This document shows positions 23,301 through 37,401 of a DNA stretch of 64,000 nucleotides, in pieces. The DNA lies in contig NW_027017986.1 in the NCBI RefSeq assembly GCF_032854445.1, forward strand, positions 62,001 through 126,000, in the 5' to 3' direction. Positions within the stretch are counted from its first letter, which is position 1; every line of letters begins with the position of its first letter. The position numbers and the translations under genes are program-made. The notes beneath the pieces are model-generated. The model saw nothing but the letters and a program-made list of their open reading frames with translations, had not been told where the DNA came from and ran no database searches. This DNA is from Liolophura sinensis. Taxonomy: Eukaryota > Mollusca > Polyplacophora > Chitonida > Chitonidae.

Positions 23301-26300
23301 ATTGATGTCAAGATCACGTGCCCAGCAACGGCTCTTACTCCATGGAAACCAAGGAAATTTGCAATTTTTCAACAGCTGGAGATGCCTGGCCCAATTGCGC
23401 ATCTTTTGGCACCTTATTGATGTGGGTCAGTGTTCAATTGTACTTTTTACATCGGACTGTATCAAGTACCTTGTGTGTTTTTTATATACAAATGGTGTGG
23501 TTTTTCTACATGTAGATAAAGACATTGAGTTTGTCTTCGACTTAGAAGTAAGACAACTCCTGGGTGAGTTAAATGGGCTTGGCCCAAAGATTTGACGTCG
23601 TCTGGGCTACCGAAGGGCACATAACTTATAATGAAAAGTTGAATATAGTAATGACCAGTCGCGATTGTACATAGTTAATGTAGCCGATTTCAATTAGCAA
23701 AACGACCAGGTAAAAATCCAAAAGTGGAAAAACTGTTCCAATGCTGCTGGTAAGAGGCTAATCCGACGTATTTTTTGACGAGAAATCGAATGGTGCAAAC
23801 TGCGTTGCTCTCCGACAAATACGTTTGGCTGTAGCCACAATTGAATGATCATTGATGTCAAGATCACGTGCCCAGCAACGGCTCTTACTCCATGGAAACC
23901 AAGGAAATTTGCAATTTTTCAACAGCTGGAGATGCCTGGCCCAATTGCGCATCTTTTGGCACCTCATTAATGTGGGTCAGTGTTCAATTGTACTTTTTGC
24001 AGCAGACTGTATCAAGTACCTTGTGTGTTTTTTATATACAAATGGTGTGGTTTTTCTACATGTAGATAAAGACATTGAGTTTGTCTTCCACTTAGAAGTA
24101 AGACATTTGCTGGGTGAGTTAAATGGGCTTGGCCCAAAGATTTGACGTCGTCTGGGCTACCGAAGGGCACATAACTTATAATGAAAAGTTGAATATAGTA
24201 ATGACCAGTCGCGAATGTACATAGTTAATGCAGCCTATTTCAATTAGCAAAAAGACCAGGTAAAAATCCAAAAGTGGAAAAAACTGTTCCAATGCTGCTG
24301 CTAAGAGGCTAATCCGACGTATTTTTTGACGAGAAATCGAATGGTGCAAACCGCGTTGCTCTCCGACCAATACTTTTGGCTGTAGCCACAAATGAATAAT
24401 CATTGATGTCAAGATCACGTGCCCAGCAACGGCTCTTACTCCATGGAAACCAAGGAAATTTGCAATTTTTCAACAGCTGGAGATGCCTGGCCCAATTGTG
24501 CATCTTTTGGCACCTTATTGATGTTAGTCAGTGTTCAATTGTACTTTTTACATCGGATTGTATCAAGTACCTTGTGTGTTTTTTATATACAAATGGTGTG
24601 GTTTTTCTACATGTAGATAAAGACATTGAGTTTGTCTTCGACTTAGAAGTAAGACAACTGCTGGGTGAGTTAAATGGGCTTGGCCCAAAGATTTGACGTC
24701 GTCTGGGCTACCGAAGGGCACATAACTTATAATGAAAAGTTGAATATAGTAATGACCAGTCGCGATTGTACATAGTTAATGTAGCCGATTTCAATTAGCA
24801 AAACGACCAGGTAAAAATCCAAAAGTGGAAAAACTGTTCCAATGCTGCTGGTAAGAGGCTAATCCGACGTATTTTTTGACGAGAAATCGAATGGTGCAAA
24901 CCGCGTTGCTCTCCGACAAACACGTTTGGCTGTAGCCACAATTGAATGATCATTGATGTCAAGATCACGTGCCCAGCAACGGCTCTTACTCCATGGAAAC
25001 CATAGAAATTTGCAATTTTTCAACAGCTGGAGATGCCTGGCCCAATTGCGCATCTTTTGGCACCTCATTAATGTGGGTCAGTGTTCAATTGTACTTTTTG
25101 CAGCAGACTGTATCAAGTACCTTGTGTTTTTTATATACAAATGGTGTGGTTTTTCTACATGTAGATAAAGACATTGAGTTTGTCTTCGACTTAGAAGTAA
25201 GACATTTGCTGGGTGAGTTAAATGGGCTTGGCCCAAAGATTTGACGTCGTCTGGGCTACCGAAGGGCACATAACTTATAATGAAAAGTTGAATATAGTAA
25301 TGACCAGTCGCGATGGTACATAATAAATGTAGCCGATTTCAATTCCCAAAAAGACCAGGCAAAAATCCAAAAGTGGAAAAACTGTTCCAATGCTGCTGGT
25401 AAGAGGCTAATCCGACGTATTTTTTGACGAGACATCGAATGGTGCAAACTGCGTTGCTCTCCGACCAATACTTTTGGCTGTAGCCACAAATGAATAATCA
25501 TTGATGTCAAGATCACGTGCCCAGCAACGGCTCTTACTCCATGGAAACCAAGGAAATTTGCAATTTTTCAACAGCTGGAGATGCCTGGCCCAATTGCGCA
25601 TCTTTTGGCACCTTATTGATGTGGGTCAGTGTTCAATTGTACTTTTTTACAGCTGACTGTATCAAGTACCTTGTGTGTTTTTTTATATACAAATGGTGTG
25701 GTTTTTCTACATGTAAATAAAGACATTGAGTTTGTTTTTGACTTAGAAGTAAGGACAACTGCTTGGTGAGTTAAATGGGCTTTGCCCAAAGATTTGACGT
25801 CGTCTGGGCTACCGAAGGGCACATAACTTATAATGAAAAGTTGAATATAGTAATGACCAGTCGCGATTGTACATAGTTAATGTAGCCGATTTCAATTCGC
25901 AAAAAGACCAGGTAAAAATCCAAAAGTGGAAAAACTGTTCCAATGCTGCTGGTAAGAGGCTAATCCGACGTATTTTGTGACGAGAAATCGAATAGTGCAA
26001 ATCGCGTTGCTCTCTGACCAATACGTTTGGCTGTAGCCACAATTGAATAATCATTGATGTCAAGATCACGTGCCCAGCAACGGCTCTTACTCCATGGAAA
26101 CCAAGGAAATTTGCAATTTTTCAACAGCTGGAGATGCCTGGCCCAATTGCGCATCTTTTGGCACCTTATTGATGTGGGTCAGTGTTCAATTGTACTTTTT
26201 ACATCGGATTGTATCAAGTACCTTGTGTGTTTTTTATATACAAATGGTGTGGTTTTTCTACATGTAGATAAAGACATTGAGTTTGTCTTCGACTTAGAAG

Positions 26301-28601
26301 TAAGACAACTGCTGGGTGAGTTAAATGGGCTTTGCCCAAAGATTTGACGTCGTCTGGGCTACCGAAGGGCACATAACTTATAATGAAAAGTTGAATATAG
26401 TAATGACCAGTCGCGATTGTACATAGTTAATGTAGCCGATTTCAATTAGCAAAACGACCAGGTAAAAATCCAAAAGTGGAAAAACTGTTCCAATGCTGCT
26501 GGTAAGAGGCTAATCCGACGTATTTTTTGACGAGAAATCGAATGGTGCAAACCGCGTTGCTCTCCGACAAATACGTTTGGCTGTAGCCACAATTGAATGA
26601 TCATTTATGTCAAGATCACGTGCCCAGCAACGGCTCTTACTCCATGGAAACCATAGAAATTTGCAATTTTTCAACAGCTGGAGATGCCTGGCCCAATTGC
26701 GCATCTTTTGGCACTTCATTAATGTGGGTCAGTGTTCAATTGTACTTTTTGCAGCAGACTGTATCAAGTACCTTGTGTTTTTTATATACAAATGGTGTGG
26801 TTTTTCTACATGTAGATAAAGACATTGAGTTTGTCTTCCACTTAGAAGTAAGACATTTGCTGGGTGAGTTAAATGGGCTTGGCCCAAAGATTTGACGTCG
26901 TCTGGGCTACCGAAGGGCACATAACTTATAATGAAAAGTTGAATATAGTAATGACCAGTCGCGATGGTACATAATAAATGTAGCCGATTTCAATTCCCAA
27001 AAAGACCAGGCAAAAATCCAAAAGTGGAAAAACTGTTCCAATGCTGCTGGTAAGAGGCTAATCCGACGTATTTTTTGACGAGACATCGAATGGTGCAAAC
27101 TGCGTTGCTCTCCGACCAATACTTTTGGCTGTAGCCACAAATGAATAATCATTGATGTCAAGATCACGTGCCCAGCAACGGCTCTTACTCCATGGAAACC
27201 AAGGAAATTTGCAATTTTTCAACAGCTGGAGATGCCTGGCCCAATTGCGCATCTTTTGGCACCTTATTGATGTGGGTCAGTGTTCAATTGTACTTTTTTA
27301 CAGCTGACTGTATCAAGTACCTTGTGTTTTTTTTATATACAAATGGTGTGGTTTTTCTACATGTAAATAAAGACATTGAGTTTGTTTTTGACTTAGAAGT
27401 AAGACAACTGCTTGGTGAGTTAAATGGGCTTTGCCCAAAGATTTGACGTCGTCTGGGCTACCGAAGGGCACATAACTTATAATGAAAAGTTGAATATAGT
27501 AATGACCAGTCGCGATTGTACATAGTTAATGTAGCCGATTTCAATTTGCAAAAAGACCAGGCAAAAATCCAAAAGTGGAAAAACTGTTCCAATGCTGCTG
27601 CTAAGAGGCTAATCCGACGTATTTTTTGACGAGAAATCGAATGGTGCAAACCGCGTTGCTCTCCGACCAATACTTTTGGCTGTAGCCACAAATGAATAAT
27701 CATTGATGTCAAGATCACGTGCCCAGCAACGGCTCTTACTCCATGGAAACCAAGGAAATTTGCAATTTTTCAACAGCTGGAGATGCCTGGCCCAATTGCG
27801 CATCTTTTGGCACCTTATTGATGTGGGTCAGTGTTCAATTGTACTTTTTACATCGGACTGTATCAAGTACCTTGTGTGTTTTTTATATACAAATGGTGTG
27901 GTTTTTCTACATGTAGATAAAGACATTGAGTTTGTCTTCGACTTAGAAGTAAGACAACTCCTGGGTGAGTTAAATGGGCTTGGCCCAAAGATTTGACGTC
28001 GTCTGGGCTACCGAAGGGCACATAACTTATAATGAAAAGTTGAATATAGTAATGACCAGTCGCGATTGTACATAGTTAATGTAGCCGATTTCAATTAGCA
28101 AAACGACCAGGTAAAAATCCAAAAGTGGAAAAACTGTTCCAATGCTGCTGGTAAGAGGCTAATCCGACGTATTTTTTGACGAGAAATCGAATGGTGCAAA
28201 CCGCGTTGCTCTCAGACAAATACGTTTGGCTGTAGCCACAATTGAATGATCATTGATGTCAAGATCACGTGCCCAGCAACGGCTCTTACTCCATGGAAAC
28301 CAAGGAAATTTGCAATTTTTCAACAGCTGGAGATGCCTGGCCCAATTGCGCATCTTTTGGCACCTCATTAATGTGGGTCAGTGTTCAATTGTTCTTTTTG
28401 CAGCAGACTGTATTAAGTACCTTTTGTTTTTTATATACAAATGGTGTGGTTTTTCTACATGTAGATAAAGACATTGAGTTTGTCTTCGACTTAGAAGTAA
28501 GACATTTGCTGGGTGAGTTAAATGGGCTTGGCCCAAAGATTTGACGTCGTCTGGGCTACCGAAGGGCACATAACTTATAATGAAAAGTTGAATATAGTAA
28601 T
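20353..28601 (+). repeat. Satellite array, monomers 38-52 (two alternating classes)
   Basis: Monomer starts are 20353, 20903, 21454, 22004, 22554, 23103, 23653, 24203, 24754, 25302, 25855, 26405, 26953, 27504 and 28054. Units 39, 41, 43, 45, 48 and 51 are one class (tcggactg or tcggattg, tgtgtttttt, caactgctgg or caactcctgg). Units 40, 42, 44, 46, 49 and 52 are another (mostly caaatacgt or ccaatacgt, aattgaatgatc or aattgaataatc, catttgctgg). Alternation is strict from 39 to 46. After that a third type (25302, 26953) makes the order trimeric. No gene is visible. Confidence 0.92.
24754..28053 (+). repeat. Repeated trimer: monomers 46-48 and 49-51
   Basis: The three-monomer block 24754-26404 is repeated at 26405-28053. 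The clearest link is the middle unit (25302 and 26953). Both copies carry cataataaatg, attcccaaaa, gacatcgaatgg, an extra T before acagctgactg, gtaaataaag, gtttttgac and gcttggtgag. These differ only by a short T-tract and one inserted g. The outer units match in class but differ at a few bases, such as caaacacg versus caaatacg. Confidence 0.82.
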
Positions 28602-31600
28602 GACCAGTCGCGAATGTACATAGTTAATGCAGCCGATTTCAATTAGCAAAACGACCAGGTAAAAATCCAAAAGTGGAAAAACTGTTCCAATGCTGCTGCT
28701 AAGAGGCTAATCCGACGTATTTTTTGACGAGAAATCGAATGGTGCAAACCGCGTTGCTCTCCGACCAATACTTTTGGCTGTAGCCACAAATGAATAATCA
28801 TTGATGTCAAGATCACGTGCCCAGCAACGGCTCTTACTCCATGGAAACCAAGGAAATTTGCAATTTTTCAACAGCTGGAGATGCCTGGCCCAATTGCGCA
28901 TCTTTTGGCACCTTATTGATGTGGGTCAGTGTTCAATTGTACTTTTTACAGCAGACTGTATCAAGTACCTTGTGTGTTTTTTATATACAAATGGTGTGGT
29001 TTTTCTACATGTAGATAAAGACATTGAGTTTGTCTTCGACTTAGAAGTAAGACATTTGCTGGGTGAGTTAAATGGGCTTGGCCCAAAGATTTGACGTCGT
29101 CTGGGCTACCGAAGGGCACATAACTTATAATGAAAAGTTGAATATAGTAATGACCAGTCGCGATTGTACATAGTTAATGTAGCCGATTTCAATTAGCAAA
29201 AAGACCAGGCAAAAATCCAAAAGTGGAAAAACTGTTCCAATGCTGCTGGTAAGAGGCTAATCCGACGTATTTTTTGACGAGAAATCGAATGGTGCAAACC
29301 GCGTTGCTCTCCGACCAATACTTTTGGCTGTAGCCACAAATGAATAATCATTGATGTCAAGATCACGTGCCCAGCAACGGCTCTTACTCCATGGAAACCA
29401 AGGAAATTTGCAATTTTTCAACAGCTGGAGATGCCTGGCCCAATTGCGCATCTTTTGGCACCTTATTGATGTGGGTCAGTGTTCAATTGTACTTTTTACA
29501 GCGGACTGTATCAAGTACCTTGTGTTTTTTTATATACAAATGGTGTGGTTTTTCTACATGTAGATAAAGACATTGAGTTTGTCTTCGACTTAGAAGTAAG
29601 ACATTTGCTGGGTGAGTTAAATGGGCTTGGCCCAAAGATTTGACGTCGTCTGGGCTACCGAAGGGCACATAACTTATAATGAAAAGTTGAATATAGTAAT
29701 GACCAGTCGCGATTGTACATAGTTAATGTAGCCGATTTCAATTAGCAAAAAGACCAGGCAAAAATCCAAAAGTGGAAAAACTGTTCTAATGCTGCTGGTA
29801 AGAGGCTAATCCGACGTATTTTTTGACGAGAAATCGAATGGTGCAAACCGCGTTGCTCTCCGACCAATACTTTTGGCTGTAGCCACAAATGAATAATCAT
29901 TGATGTCAAGATCACGTGCCCAGCAACGGCTCTTACTCCATGGAAACCAAGGAAATTTGCAATTTTTTTAACAGCTGGAGATGCCTGGCCCAATTGCGCA
30001 TCTTTTGCCACCTTATTGATGTGGGTCAGTGTTCAATTGTACTTTTTACAGCGGACTGTATCAAGTACCTTGTGTTTTTTTCATATACAAATGGTGTGGT
30101 TTTTCTACATGTAGATAAACACATTGAGTTTGTCTTCGACTTAGAAGTAAGACATTTGCTGGGTGAGTTAAATGGGCTTGGCCCAAAGATTTGACGTCGT
30201 CTGGGCTACCGAAGGGCACATAACTTATAATGAAAAGTTGAATATAGTAATGACCAGTCGCGAATGTACATAGTTAATGCAGCCTATTTCAATTAGCAAA
30301 AAGACCAGGTAAAAATCCAAAAGTGGAAAAACTGTTCCAATGCTGCTGGTAAGAGGCTAATCCGACGTATTTTGTGACGAGAAATCGAATGGTGCAAACC
30401 GCGTTGCTCTCCGACCAATACTTTTGGCTGTAGCCACAAATGAATAATCATTGATGTCAAGATCACGTGCCCAGCAACGGCTCTTACTCCATGGAAACCA
30501 AGGAAATTTGCAATTTTTCAACAGCTGGAGATGCCTGGCCCAATTGCGCATCTTTTGGCACCTTATTGATGTGGGTCAGTGTTCAATTGTACTTTTTACA
30601 GCGGACTGTATCAAGTACCTTGTGTTTTTTTCATATACAAATGGTGTGGTTTTTCTACATGTAGATAAAGTGAGTTTGTCTTCGACTTAGAAGTAAGACA
30701 ACTGCTGGGTGAGTTAAATGGGCTTTGCCCAAAGATTTGACGTCGTCTGGGCTACCGAAGGGCACATAACTTATAATGAAAAGTTGAATATAGTAATGAC
30801 CAGTCGCGATGGTACACAGTTAATGTAGCCGATTTCAATTAGCAAAAAGACCAGGTAAAAATCCAAAAGTGGAAAAACTGTTCCAATGCTGCTGGTAAGA
30901 GGCTAATCCGAAGTATTTTGTGACGAGAAATCGAATGGTGCAAACCGCGTTGCTCTCCGACCAATACGTTTGGCTGTAGCCACAATTGAATGATCATTGA
31001 TGTCAAGATCACGTGCCCAGCAACGGCTCTTACTCCATGGAAACCATAGAAATTTGCAATTTTTCAACAGCTGGAGATGCCTGGCACAATTGCGCATCTT
31101 TTGGCACCTTATTAATGTGGGTCAGTGTTCAATTGTACTTTTTGCAGCAGACTGTATCAAGTACCTTGTGTTTTTTTTTATATACAAATGGTGTGGTTTT
31201 TCTACATGTAGATAAAGACATTGAGTTTGTCTTCGACTTAGAAGTAAGACATTTGCTGGGTGAGTTAAATGGGCTTGGCCCAAAGATTTGACGTCGTCTG
31301 GGCTACCGAAGGGCACATAACTTATAATGAAAAGTTGAATATAGTAATGACCAGTCGCGATTGTACATAGTTAATGTAGCCGATTTCAATTAGCAAAACG
31401 ACCAGGTAAAAATCCAAAAGTGGAAAAACTGTTCCAATGCTGCTGGTAAGAGGCTAATCCGACGTATTTTTTGACGAGAAATCGAATGGTGCAAACCGCG
31501 TTGCTCTCCGACCAATACTTTTGGCTGTAGCCACAAATGAATAATCATTGATGTCAAGATCACGTGCCCAGCAACGGCTCTTACTCCATGGAAACCAAGG

Positions 31601-34600
31601 AAATTTGCAATTTTTCAACAGCTGGAGATGCCTGGCCCAATTGCGCATCTTTTGGCACCTTATTGATGTGGGTCAGTGTTCAATTGTACTTTTTACAGCG
31701 GACCGTATCAAGTACCTTGTGTTTTTTTTATATACAAATGGTGTGGTTTTTCTACATGTAGATGAAGACATTGAGTTTGTCTTCGACTTAGAAGTAAGAC
31801 ATTTGCTGGGTGAGTTAAATGGGCTTGGCCCAAAGATTTGACGTCGTCTGGGCTACCGAAGGGCACATAACTTATAATGAAAAGTTGAATATAGTAATGA
31901 CCAGTCGCGATTGAACATAGTTAATGTAACCGATTTCAATTAGAAAAAATAACAGGCAAAAATCCAAAAGTGGAAAAACTGTTCCAATGCTGCTGGTAAG
32001 AGGCTAATCCGACGTATTTTTTGACGAGAAATCGAATGGTGCAAACCGCGTTGCTCTCCCACCAATACTTTTGGCTGTAGCCACAAATGAATAATCATTG
32101 ATGTCAAGATCACGTGCCCAGCAACGGCTCTTACTCCATGGGAACCAAGGAAATTTGCAATTTTTCAACAGCTGGAGATGCCTGGCCCAATTGCGCATCT
32201 TTTGGCACCTTATTGATGTGGGTCAGTGTTCAATTGTACTTTTTACAGCGGACTGTATCAAGTACCTTGTGTTTTTTTTATATACAAATGGTGTGGTTTT
32301 TCTACATGTAGATAAAGACATTGAGTTTGTCTTCGACTTAGAAGTAAGACATTTGCTGGGTGAGTTAAATGGGCTTGGCCCAAAGATTTGACGTCGTCTG
32401 GGCTACCGAAGGGCACATAACTTATAATGAAAAGTTGAATATAGTAATGACCAGTCGCGATTGTACATAGTTAATGTAGCCGATTTCAATTAGCAAAAAG
32501 ACCAGGCAAAAATCCAAAAGTGGAAAAACTGTTCCAATGCTGCTGGTAAGAGGCTAATCCGACGTATTTTTTGACGAGAAATCGAATGGTGCAAACCGCG
32601 TTGCTCTCCGACAAATACGTTTGGCTGTAGCCACAATTGAATGATCATTGATGTCAAGATCACGTGCCCAGCAACAGCTCTTACTCCATGGAAACCATAG
32701 AAATTTGCAATTTTTCAACAGCTGGAGATGCCTGGCCCAATTGCGCATCTTTTGGCACCTTATTGATGTGGGTCAGTTTTCAATTGTACTTTTTGCAGCA
32801 GACTGTATTAAGTACCTTGTGTTTTTTTTCATATACAAATGGTGTGGTTTTTCTACATGTAGATAAAGACATTGAGTTTGTCTTCGACTTAGAAGTAAGA
32901 CATTTGCTGGGTGAGTTAAATGGGCTTGGCCCAAAGATTTGACGTCGTCTGGGCTACCGAAGGGCACATAACTTATAATGAAAAGTTAAATATAGTAATG
33001 ACCAGTCGCGATGGTACATAGTAAATGTAGCAGATTTCAATTCGGAAAAAGACCAGGTAAAAATCCAAAAGTGGAAAAACTGTTCCAATGCTGCTGGTAA
33101 GAGGCTAATCCGACGTATTTTTTGACGAGAAATCGAATGGTGCAAACCGCGTTGCTCTCCGACCAATACTTTTGGCTGTAGCCACAAATGAATAATCATT
33201 GATGTCAAGATCACGTGCCCAGCAACGGCTCTTACTCCATGGAAACCAAGGAAATTTGCAATTTTTCAACAGCTGGAGATGCCTGGCCCAATTGCGCATC
33301 TTTTGGCACCTTATTGATGTGGGTCAGTGTTCAATTGTACTTTTTACAGCGGACTGTATCAAGTACCTTGTGTTTTTTTTATATACAAATGGTGTGGTTT
33401 TTCTACATGTAGATAAAGACATTGAGTTTGTCTTCGACTTAGAAGTAAGACATTTGCTGGGTGAGTTAAATGGGCTTGGCCCAAAGATTTGACGTCGTCT
33501 GGGCTACCGAAGGGCACATAACTTATAATGAAAAGTTGAATATAGTAATGACCAGTCGCGATTGTACATAGTTAATGTAGCCGATGTCAATTAGCAAAAC
33601 GACCAGGTAAAAATCCAAAAGTGGAAAAACTGTTCCAATGCTGCTGGTAAGAGGCTAATCCGACGTATTTTTTGACGAGAAATCGAATGGTGCAATCCGC
33701 GTTGCTCTCCGACCAATACTTTTGGCTGTAGCCACAAATGAATAATCATTGATGTCAAGATCACGTGCCCAGCAACGGCTCTTACTCCATGGAAACCATA
33801 GAAATTTGCAATTTTTCAACAGCTGGAGATGCCTGGCCCAATTGCGCATCTTTTGGCACCTTATTGATGTGGGTCAGTGTTCAATTGTACTTTTTACAGC
33901 AGACTGTATCATGTAGTTTCTGTTTTTTTTATATACAAATGGTGTGGTTTTTCTACATGTAGATAAAGACATTGAGTTTGTCTTCGACTTAGAAGTAAGA
34001 CATTTGCTGGGTGAGTTAAATGGGCTTGGCCCAAAGATTTGACGTCGTCTGGGCTACCGAAGGGCACATAACTTATAATGAAAAGTTGAATATAGTAATG
34101 ACCAGTCGCGATTGTACATAGTTAATGCAGCCTATTTCAATTAGCAAAAAGAACAGGTAAAAATCCAAAAGTGGAAAAACTGTTCCAATGCTGCTGCTAA
34201 GAGGCTAATCCGACGTATTTTTTGACGAGAAATCGAATGGTGCAAACCGCGTTGCTCTCCGACCAATACTTTTGGCTGTAGCCACAAATGAATAATCATT
34301 GATGTCAAGATCACGTGCCCAGCAACGGCTCTTACTCCATGGAAACCAAGGAAATTTGCAATTTTTCAACAGCTGGAGATGCCTGGCCCAATTGCGCATC
34401 TTTTGGCACCTTATTGATGTGGGTCAGTGTTCAATTGTACTTTTTACATCGGACTGTATCAAGTACCTTGTGTGTTTTTTATATACAAATGGTGTGGTTT
34501 TTCTACATGTAGATAAAGACATTGAGTTTGTCTTCGACTTAGAAGTAAGACAACTGCTGGGTGAGTTAAATGGGCTTGGCCAGAAGATTTGACGTCGTCT

Positions 34601-37401
34601 GGGCTACCGAAGGGCACATAACTTATAACGAAAAGTTGAATATAGTAATGACCAGTCGCGATTGTACATAGTTAATGTAGCCGATTTCAATTAGCAAAAT
34701 GACCAGGTAAAAATCCAAAAGTGGAAAAACTGTTCCAATGCTGCTGGTAAGAGGCTAATCCGACGTATTTTTTGACGAGAAATCGAATGGTGCAAACCGC
34801 GTTGCTCTCCGACCAATACTTTTGGCTGTAGCCACAAATGAATAATCATTGATGTCAAGATCACGTGCCCAGCAACGGCTCTTACTCCATGGAAACCAAG
34901 GAAATTTGCAATTTTTCAACAGCTGGAGATGCCTGGCCCAATTGCGCATCTTTTGGCACCTTATTGATGTGGGTCAGTGTTCAATTGTACTTTTTACAGC
35001 GGACTGTATCAAGTACCTTGTGTTTTTTTTATATACAAATGGTGTGGTTTTTCTACATGTAGATAAACACATTGAGTTTGTCTTCGACTTAGAAGTAAGA
35101 CATTTGCTGGGTGAGTTAAATGGGCTTGGCCCAAAGATTTGACGTCGTCTGGGCTACCGAAGGGCACATAACTTATAATGAAAAGTTGAATATAGTAATG
35201 ACCAGTCGCGATTGAACATAGTTAATGTAGCCGATTTCAATTAGAAAAAATAACAGGCAAAAATCCAAAAGTGGAAAAACTGTTCCAATGCTGCTGGTAA
35301 GAGGCTAATCCGACGTATTTTTTGACGAGAAATCGAATGGTGCAAACCGCGTTGCTCTCCGACCAATACTTTTGGCTGTAGCCACAAATGAATAATCATT
35401 GATGTCAAGATCACGTGCCCAGCAACGGCTCTTACTCCATGGAAACCAAGGAAATTTGCAATTTTTCAACAGCTGGAGATGCCTGGCCCAATTGCGCATC
35501 TTTTGGCACCTTATTGATGTGGGTCAGTGTTCAGTTGTACTTTTTACAGCGGATTGTATCAAGTACCTTGTGTTTTTTTTATATACAAATGGTGTGGTTT
35601 TTCTACATGTAGATAAAGACATTGAGTTTGTCTTCGACTTAGAAGTAAGACATTTGCTGGGTGAGTTAAATGGGCTTGGCCCAAAGATTTGACGTCGTCT
35701 GGGCTACCGAAGGGCACATAACTTATAATGAAAAGTTGAATATAGTAATGACCAGTCGCGATTGTACATAGTTAATGTAGCCGATTTCAATTAGCAAAAA
35801 GACCAGGCAAAAATCCAAAAGTGGAAAAACTGTTCCAATGCTGCTGGTAAGAGGCTAATCCGACGTATTTTTTGACGAGAAATCGAATGGTGCAAACCGC
35901 GTTGCTCTCCGACAAATACGTTTGGCTGTAGCCACAATTGAATGATCATTGATGTCAAGATCACGTGCCCAGCAACAGCTCTTACTCCATGGAAACCATA
36001 GAAATTTGCAATTTTTCAACAGCTGGAGATGCCTGGCCCAATTGCGCATCTTTTGGCACCTTATTGATGTGGGTCAGTTTTCAATTGTACTTTTTACAGC
36101 GGACTGTATCAAGTACCTTGTGTTTTTTTCATATACAAATGGTGTGGTTTTTCTACATGTAGATAAAGACATTGAGTTTGTCTTCGACTTAGAAGTAAGA
36201 CAACTGCTGGGTGAGTTAAATGGGCTTTGCCCAAAGATTTGACGTCGTCTGGGCTACCGAAGGGCACATAACTTATAATGAAAAGTTGAATATAGTAATG
36301 ACCAGTCGCGATGGTACACAGTTAATGTAGCCGATTACAATTAGCAAAAAGACCAGGTAAAAATCCAAAAGTGGAAAAACTGTTCCAATGCTGCTGGTAA
36401 GAGGCTAATCCGAAGTATTTTGTGACGAGAAATCGAATGGTGCAAACCGCGTTGCTCTCCGACCAATACGTTTGGCTGTAGCCACAATTGAATGATCATT
36501 GATGTCAAGATCACGTGCCCAGCAACGGCTCTTACTCCATGGAAACCATAGAAATTTGCAATTTTTCAACAGCTGGAGATGCCTGATACAATTGCGCATC
36601 TTTTGGCACCTTATTAATGTGGGTCAGTGTTCAATTGTACTTTTTGCAGCAGACTGTATCAAGTACCTTGTGTTTTTTTTATATACAAATGGTGTGGTTT
36701 TTCTACATGTAGATAAAGACATTGAGTTTGTCTTCGACTTAGAAGTAAGACATTTGCTGGGTGAGTTAAATGGGCTTGGCCCAAAGATTTGACGTCGTCT
36801 GGGCTACCGAAGGGCACATAACTTATAATGAAAAGTTGAATATAGTAATGACCAGTCGCGATTGTACATAGTTAATGTAGCCGATTTCAATTAGCAAAAC
36901 GACCAGGTAAAAATCCAAAAGTGGAAAAACTGTTCCAATGCTGCTGGTAAGAGGCTAATCCGACGTATTTTTTGACCAGAAATCGAGTGTGTGCAAACCG
37001 CGTTGCTCTCCGACCAATACTTTTGGCTGTAGCCACAAATGAATAATCATTGATGTCAAGATCACGTGCCCAGCAACGGCTCTTACTCCATGGAAACCAA
37101 GGAAATTTGCAATTTTTCAACAGCTGGAGATGCCTGGCCCAATTGCGCATCTTTTGGCACCTTATTGATGTGGGTCAGTGTTCAATTGTACTTTTTACAG
37201 CGGACTGTATCAAGTACCTTGTGTTTTTTTTTATATACAAATGGTGTGGTTTTTCTACATGTAGATAAAGACATTGAGTTTGTCTTCGACTTAGAAGTAA
37301 GACATTTGCTGGGTGAGTTAAATGGGCTTGGCCCAAAGATTTGACGTCGTCTGGGCTACCGAAGGGCACATAACTTATAATGAAAAGTTGAATATAGTAA
37401 T
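28602..37401 (+). repeat. Satellite array, monomers 53-68
   Basis: Monomer starts are 28602, 29152, 29701, 30252, 30798, 31349, 31899, 32449, 33000, 33550, 34100, 34650, 35200, 35750, 36300 and 36850. Lengths are nearly all 549-551. The exceptions are unit 56 (546 bp, four-base deletion) and unit 68 (552 bp, with ttgaccag and gagtgtgtgc near 36973-36993). Units 59-60 and 65-66 share rare variants. Unit 66 is a chimera. Units 57 and 67 share gatggtacacag and ccgaagtatt. No gene is visible. Confidence 0.92.
30670..30671 (+). other. Four-base deletion in monomer 56
   Basis: The sequence gataaagtgagttt replaces the usual gataaagacattgagttt, so acat is lost. The deletion fully explains the 546-bp length of this unit. 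It lies in a clean part of the array, so it is likely a true variant. Confidence 0.85.
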
